Below, in pieces: positions 58,601 through 64,000 of a stretch of 64,000 bases of DNA; within the stretch, counting starts at the first letter, position 1; every line of letters starts with the position of its first letter. This DNA is from Eutreptiella sp. 'Long Island Sound 2002' (Eukaryota; Euglenozoa; Euglenophyceae; Eutreptiales; Eutreptiaceae). The translations under genes and the position numbers were made by a program. The notes under the pieces are model-generated. The model saw only the letters and a program-made list of their open reading frames with translations. It had not been told where the DNA came from and ran no database searches. The DNA is taken from NCBI GenBank assembly GCA_964036045.1, contig OZ038378.1:173180946-173244945 (forward strand), given 5' to 3'.

Positions 58601-61600
58601 GCAGGCAAATCGAAGGCAATGGGAACGTGGGGGTGCGGGGGTGGGTGGCATCGTCGAAACGCTATGGTGCACAGGGTGCACGATCAGCCACAATTGTGCA
58701 CCAATTGTGGTGCATCATTGATGCACCCGGTGCACTTGGTGCATCGATGGTGCGCCATTGTGTGCCGCACGAATGTTACATTTTCGTTCGCTGGAATGCA
58801 TCCTGTTGCTCATGCAAAACGACGGTGCACCATCGTGCATCTGATGCACGATGGTGTATTGATGATCCCCTCGTATGCACCGGCTGCGCAACGGTGTATT
58901 GATGGTGCACAGCCATCCTGCACCATTTTGCGCCCGGAACAGGCTGCATTGGCCCTGTGAATCACTGATAACTGTAAGTTGCAGTGCCGCAACCTGGTGC
59001 ATGTCGCAGTTCTGCCTCATTCCTGGCTGTTTGTTAAATCGCACGTGTCCATTGTGGTCATAGTTATTGCCACTGTGTTGGAATTTTGCAGGAATCATTG
59101 GCTGATCAGGATGCAACGGTCAATGATCTAAAGAAGAAAGTTGACCAGTTTTCTTCGCAGGTGTACGATGCATCCTTCCCCCTTTTTTGTGCAGAGCTCT
59201 GGGAATTCTGTTCATGTACAGTCCTGACGTGCACTGAGCGTCATATTCTATACAAGTTGTGAACAGTGCGGATGTGTTTGTAGCGAGAAAGGGATCCGAA
59301 TACTGTGTTCTGCGTGCTGCGTGCGGCTTGCTTTGTTTTCTGTAAGCTCTTTGTCCGAGGAGGGAAGTTTTCGATTTGGAATCTGATTGGATTTTTGTTG
59401 CTGCGGGGAGGTTATGTTCGGTGGTCTATTAGTATCCAATCTTGTCTACAACTGCTATCAGCCACACCACCCTGCTTGCACCCTAAGAAGCAGTGCTGCT
59501 CCCCAGTCTTGAATTCGCCTTTGTTGCCACAACAGGATCTCCTTTTGCAATTCAACCAAGACACCACAATGTATTGTTGCCCTGCAACTTGCCTAAAGGC
59601 GCGCCGAAAGTGCGCCACAGGGTGTGCCGCAAGAAAAGCATTCTCCAAGACACTCCCCAAAACACCTCAGGTTTCTGAGGCCATACAAAACAAATGACAG
59701 CATGGAAGTGCCTATTTGGTAGGTGAAAGACCGCCAATCTCGTTTGGTATCTTTTTTTTTTACGGTTTGGAAACGCTATGGGCCTCTGGGGGGAACAGTG
59801 AAATGTGTGGTGTGGGGTAGGGGCGTTCTTTTGCTGACCTGCCCCTGTAGCATGACCTGCACGCTTTGGTTGATAAGTCACAAGTTTGATAATTGTCTGT
59901 TGATTGATCCGAGCCTATACTGGGTCTGGACAATCATCTGGTTATTTGAGTGGCAACCATGACAAAGCAAGCAAGCGTGTTTTGCTGGAACAAGTCTGAA
60001 GTAGTGCAACGTTGCAAGGTGTTCAGCTGGACACGGGGATCCAAATTGCACAGGAAGCAACTATGTCAAATCTAAAACAGGCAGGTGCCCATGTTTGTGT
60101 TGCTGTTGTGGTGGTGGGGGTCTTGGGACACGACCTGTCTGCCAATCTGCAAATCCTATCTGCCAGTGGGTCGTTTTTTGGCTGTCTTCAAAGCATAATT
60201 GGGTCACCCCACGCACTCTGCTAACACTGTGAGTCATTATGGTTTGTGTGCCAGGCTGTCAGCATGTATTGGGAACGCCACAACCGTTGCACTCACTGAG
60301 GCCATCAGCACAACGAATATGTTATTCCACAGTTGAACACATACTGCCCCTGCTTGTTGCGTGTTGCTGCCGTAATGCTGATGCTGCCACTTCGCGCTGT
60401 CAACTCTTATTTCAGCTTGCGCACATTCCTGCTCCTCAAGAAGCACTCACCCTTTGGCCATACGTGAGTGCCCAGAAGAAGGCTGAGGAGACCCAGCAAG
60501 CTGGGGAGCAGGTGTGCCTAGTGTTCGCATTTGAGGCTGTCGAAGAGACGTAAGCAACGAAACCCACAGATGTTCATAAAGCTGGGGTGTAGGATTGATT
60601 CAATTGGATCTGGGACATTCAAAATAGGGCTGTACGGCGGAGGCTGGTGATTCGCAGCCGGTTAAGAGGGCTGGTGGGAAGAGTTGGGGCGCTACCCCTC
60701 CCCACTACTCAGGGCACTGTGCTTTTTGCTGCTTGCCCTTCCTGTGAGGCCAACAAGTAGTCTCTTGTACAATGGTTTACGTTTGCAGCAGAGTATTATC
60801 TTGTGGTTTCGAAACTCTGATTGCCCTCCATACAAGGGCCGCAAAGGCTTGACAATGGTTCCCCTCTCGCCTGCAGCCTGGGGAGCCATGTAGAGTTGGG
60901 GAGAGGGGTGTAGATTGGAGGGTATTTATCGTTACGTTAGGTGAGGTAAGATTACCCTGAAGATCTAGCTAGCTAGCTAGCAACAAAAGGCAACAACACG
61001 TGTTTGTTCCGTTTTGGCCATTACTCCATCCCATCAATTCAGGCTCTACTCTACTCTAGCCATATTGTTCATTCATTCCCAAATCCAGAGTTTGAGCCTA
61101 CAAGGCGGCCCCATGACATGTGTGCTTCCTTCTGAATGCAGCTGACACTGCATTCAGGCTCCTATTGGCATTCAATGCAGTGGACAAAGTTCAATTTTGC
61201 ATGTTTTTGCCTCTTCTACTCAGGACGGCTTCGTGCAGATATTGAAGAAGCTTGTGGTATATTTGGCACAATTCCCGTTCTAATTTGTGTCTGTTGATTC
61301 TTCGCGGTTTCTTCTTGTATTTTTAGTTCTTAGTGGAGACCTCCGTGGGCTGGGGCTGGTGCGCATGTGGCACTCAGTGTGGCTGTCAAGGATGTCGCCT
61401 GAGTCTCAGCCACGCTGAGGCGACCCTTACAGGTCATCTCATTCCCTACGGAGGTGGCGACCTCAGTGGTCAGCCCAGCCTCCCTGACCTGCCAGCAGTG
61501 GTACGATCCACAAGAATTCTGTCCACCCATGCACTGCCTCTGTACATCAGACCCTTGGTATCCCCTGGTATTGCTGGAAGCACTGCGTGTCCATATCGGC

Positions 61601-62946
61601 ACAGGTGTGCTGGCCGTTTCTGGGTTCATTGTGCGCTTGCTACCGTGTGAACCAGTGCAAGCCTGCAACTGCGAGTGTTCATATGCATGTTCATATGTTC
61701 AGTGTTCATATAACTGAATATAATTGACTGGTCCAACACTTGTAATAGTGGGTGTCGTGACTGCTAATTTCCGGCAACGTGTAACTTCATCCAGTGCTAT
61801 TTTTTTTTTGCTATTTTCAGGACCCTCAGGCGTCATCATGTAGTCACGCATTTTGGATCTGCCTGCCTGACCAGAGAACACAGCTCGCAAAGTTTTTTCT
61901 GTCTCTCTTTCTTTTCCAAAATTTTTTCCAAAATTTTTTCCAAAATATCTCTCTCTCATGCATACAAATTCCCAAGGGGTGGTTCCTGCCATTACAGGGT
62001 TCCTCTCTTCTCGGTGTCGGGTCGCTCTCACGACTCCTCCCGTGGATATGGGCCCCGTAGAAGGTAATGGCACACCACAGAAATCGGCTGGTCCCAACAT
62101 TCCTGAGGGGCTGCCCTCTGCCCTCCATCCCCCCCCCCCCCTCAGCAAGTGTCTAATGCACTGGCTGGCAGGTTGTTGCAGTTGCTTTTTCTCGACAGTC
62201 GCCGCCTGCACACACATGCAGATGGCGGTTGCCAACATCCGAAAAAGTCCCTCAAGTAGTGCTGCTCCGTTTGGCATCAGCGGAAGACCAGTCAAGGGTT
62301 GGCGCTCCCTTGGAGCCTCGGCACGGTGAGTGTTCTGCTACTGACTGCTCAGCCTACAACCGGCTCTGGCTCGGTTGGAAACCCTGGTCACTGCCTGCAC
62401 AGTTTTTTTTGGGATAACTGTGCCAAAGGTGTTTGGGGGCCCCCACGGGTCACGAATGGTCAGGGAGCACTAGCAATCTTCTTGTTTCGTCACCTGACGA
62501 GGGATTGTCTGACATGTACTGCCTGTGAACACACCGAGGTCACAGACCTCCCTCCCCTCTGCAGCCAGGCATGGCAGGCACTCGGCAGGCCAGATTCCCG
62601 CCCCCACCCCCGCTTCTCAACCTCAAAGCAGACCAGCGAAAAGGCCCCGCTGTCTTGCCCCGCACGCCAGTCTACTGGCTGGCCTCAGCAAGGGCCAACT
62701 GTGGTCCTCGTTCTTCCCTCACCCCACATGGCCCCAGGAAATAGCGCTCCTGTGGAGTACGCACAGGCGCCTGCAGGCCCAGCCGCCCCCCTGGCCTCCC
62801 CCCCCCCCGGAAAGCTCCCACAGGATGAGAGAGGAACGGGGGGGGGTTGCCACACAAAGCCAATATACATCCCGGCCAGAGCATTCTGTGTGGGATACAA
62901 TGCAGCACGTTTTGCAGAAGTAGATATGGTCCCATGTACATTATAA
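52652..62946 (+). CDS. Long coiled-coil protein gene, eleven exons (start provisional)
   Basis: Proposed exons: 52652-53059, 54105-54158, 54268-54356, 55926-56013, 56833-56907, 59092-59160, 60027-60084, 60441-60511, 61224-61256, 62222-62325, 62565-62946. All boundaries are GT-AG and all phases agree, giving 476 residues. The N-terminal part is Ser/Thr-Pro-rich (SGTPVRR, CSTPLRID, CVTPETAS, GGTPPPMES), typical of phosphorylation-rich linkers, and ends KQKKYKK. Exons 2-8 encode heptad-like helices (LSEEMSSLEDRVELSDSE; KAKRHSLRDQLQALKAE; LQLEQKDAMVASIVASLK; DATVNDLKKKVDQFSSQ). The C-terminal tail is basic, Ser/Pro-rich and unstructured. I cannot name a family; a cytoskeletal or centrosomal scaffold is the natural guess. 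Exon 1 may instead begin at 52,720 after TTTTATCAG, with earlier exons missing. The last two exons could belong to another gene, because the 61,224 exon can also end in a stop at 61,283. Confidence 0.6.
53150..53475 (+). repeat. Dispersed repeat R1, full copy, in intron 1 of the coiled-coil gene
   Basis: Nearly identical to 63,685-64,000, differing by a few bases at the left end and one C in a C-run. The core contains an imperfect internal duplication of about 65 bp: AATACGCCAACTACTGGGCG versus AGCACACCAACCACTGGGCT. It ends GGAATGTCACACAGGGG. There is no long coding frame of its own. Confidence 0.92.
55537..55575 (+). repeat. Dispersed repeat R1, terminal fragment
   Basis: AAAGGAGCAACAACCAGACG followed by GAATGTCACACAGGGGGG, matching the right end of R1. 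It lies in intron 3 of the coiled-coil gene, next to G- and C-runs. Confidence 0.75.
57730..57759. repeat. Perfect 14-bp palindrome, 2-nt loop
   Basis: GTCAACAACAACAA followed by TG and its exact complement. It lies in intron 5 of the coiled-coil gene. Confidence 0.9.
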
Positions 62947-63684
62947 TGGTCGTTTTTCTTGAATGGCCACCACCGCGATATGCTGATCTCTCTGATCGCG
63001 TACGCACGCGCGCGCACACACAGCTTTATTGCTGCAGTGCAGACAGAGCGTGGCGTGTATCTTAGAGAAGTGTTTTGAATCATGCCTCAGCGTCAGCCGC
63101 ACAGGCAGTGGAGCGTAGCCCACCAATTGTGCCGGCAGGTGGACGCCAGAAACGGTGGCGATGCCGACACAGCTCTTGTTGGGGGTGGGCACCATGTCGC
63201 CCCATGGAATCTCCAATAGGGAGGCCACCTAAGTGGCTCGCCCACCGAACCTCCTGCCACGTTGTGACAGTGTCGGCGCTACTTTCTACCAAAGGTTTGC
63301 ATACGACGGTGTGCAACACGTTTTGGCATCATGTCCCTGTGTCAATAGTCCAAATGAAGAGTGGACTTGTTGAGTTTCTCTTTCATAGTGTTGGTGCTTC
63401 GAGGGATGTGTGGGAACACCAGCCAGCCACTCTGAGTGTTGTGTATGTGGATTGTGCTGAATGTTGTCGAATTTGCGCGTTCGTCTGCAGCATTCGAGTT
63501 GGGTCACTTGATGTTGTCACCCAGAAGAGGCACGGGTCCCGGGGGGGGGGTCAACCATGAAGCGCACGCTACCCGCAACCAACAAGGAACGCGCTCCGCA
63601 CGCGCGACCCATGGAGCGTACGTAGTGGTCGGCCGGGACAACGCGTGGAGGAGCAGGGCACCTGGGCCTCACGCACACGGAAAC
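62947..63684. other. 3' flank of the coiled-coil gene; no gene seen
   Basis: Several open frames but nothing recognisable. The part from about 63,540 onward is CpG-rich and leads into repeat R1, and may be part of a longer R1 element. Confidence 0.4.
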
Positions 63685-64000
63685 GCAGCAAGGCATGTTG
63701 TGGACGGTTTGAGGACGGAGGTGTAGGGACAGCAAAAACAGTCAAAGGACCCCCGCAACAACCAGCACAACCCCAATACGCCAACTACTGGGCGCCGCTA
63801 ACGCGCAAACGGCACATCCTGCCACATCCAGCACAGCCCCAGCACACCAACCACTGGGCTCCGCGAACGCAGACACGACACCAGCAGGAGCACGGGCCAC
63901 AGCGGCCGACAGAAAGCAGCGACCCGATGCAGCATGCAAAGGGAAGAACGGGTGACGGTCCAGGGCCCCGTAAAGAAACAACAACCAGACGGAATGTCAC
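63685..64000 (+). repeat. Dispersed repeat R1, copy cut by the window edge
   Basis: The same sequence as 53,150-53,470 in the same orientation. From AACCAGCACAACCCC to the window end I find only one length difference in a C-run. The match stops because the window stops. Confidence 0.93.

Noticed and set aside
61257-61283. Alternative end of the coiled-coil gene at a TAA (61,281-61,283).
   Set aside because: Equally readable, but splicing at 61,256 joins two further exons in phase (62,222 and 62,565). Mentioned as an alternative, not chosen.

Overview
This is nuclear DNA of an intron-rich eukaryote. The evidence is spliced genes with GT-AG introns of about 0.1-2.2 kb, dispersed repeats, many micro- and minisatellites, and very frequent G or C homopolymer runs. 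The gene content (lysosomal phospholipase B-like protein, F-box/leucine-rich-repeat protein, stand-alone CaMKII hub domain, MATH-BTB-BACK adaptor, EF-hand protein, SAM methyltransferase, long coiled-coil protein) suits a free-living unicellular eukaryote, perhaps an alga. I cannot name the lineage from sequence alone. The standard code fits every confident gene except one in-frame TAG.

Layout, left half, all genes on the minus strand. Positions 1-3.9 kb hold no supported gene, only dispersed repeats. Positions 10,383-3,932 hold a complete four-exon phospholipase B-like gene. Around 13.2-11.2 kb lie three phase-compatible exons of an unrecognised gene. Positions 17,321-15,180 hold an intronless, very GC-rich F-box/LRR gene. 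Positions 21,996-19,187 hold a two-exon stand-alone CaMKII association (hub) domain gene broken by one in-frame TAG. Positions 26,922-23,071 hold a five-exon SPOP-like MATH-BTB-BACK gene with a 21-bp minisatellite of about 33 units just upstream of its start. From 27.8 to 33.0 kb I find only repeats and two weak exon candidates. From 40.2 to 33.1 kb run exons of a gene ending in an EF-hand pair, all joined in phase 0.

Middle. From about 40.3 to 48.2 kb the base composition shifts to lower GC. The segment contains chains of overlapping frame-shifted ORFs that look like decayed coding sequence, a cluster of strong hairpins, and a long AAC/CAA trinucleotide tract.

Right half, genes on the plus strand. 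Positions 48,268-50,582 hold a two-exon methyltransferase-like gene, followed by a weak NYN-like exon. From 52.65 to 62.95 kb runs an eleven-exon coiled-coil gene whose reading phases agree at every proposed junction. A recent-looking dispersed repeat occurs in its first intron and again, almost identical, at the right edge of the window.

There is no operon logic. The only broad functional links are two probable cullin-RING ubiquitin-ligase adaptors (F-box/LRR and MATH-BTB) and two proteins tied to calcium/calmodulin biology (CaMKII hub and EF-hand). I see no defence system, CRISPR array or rRNA gene. The item most worth a second look is the CaMKII hub gene with its internal amber codon and its tandem TAG-TGA end.
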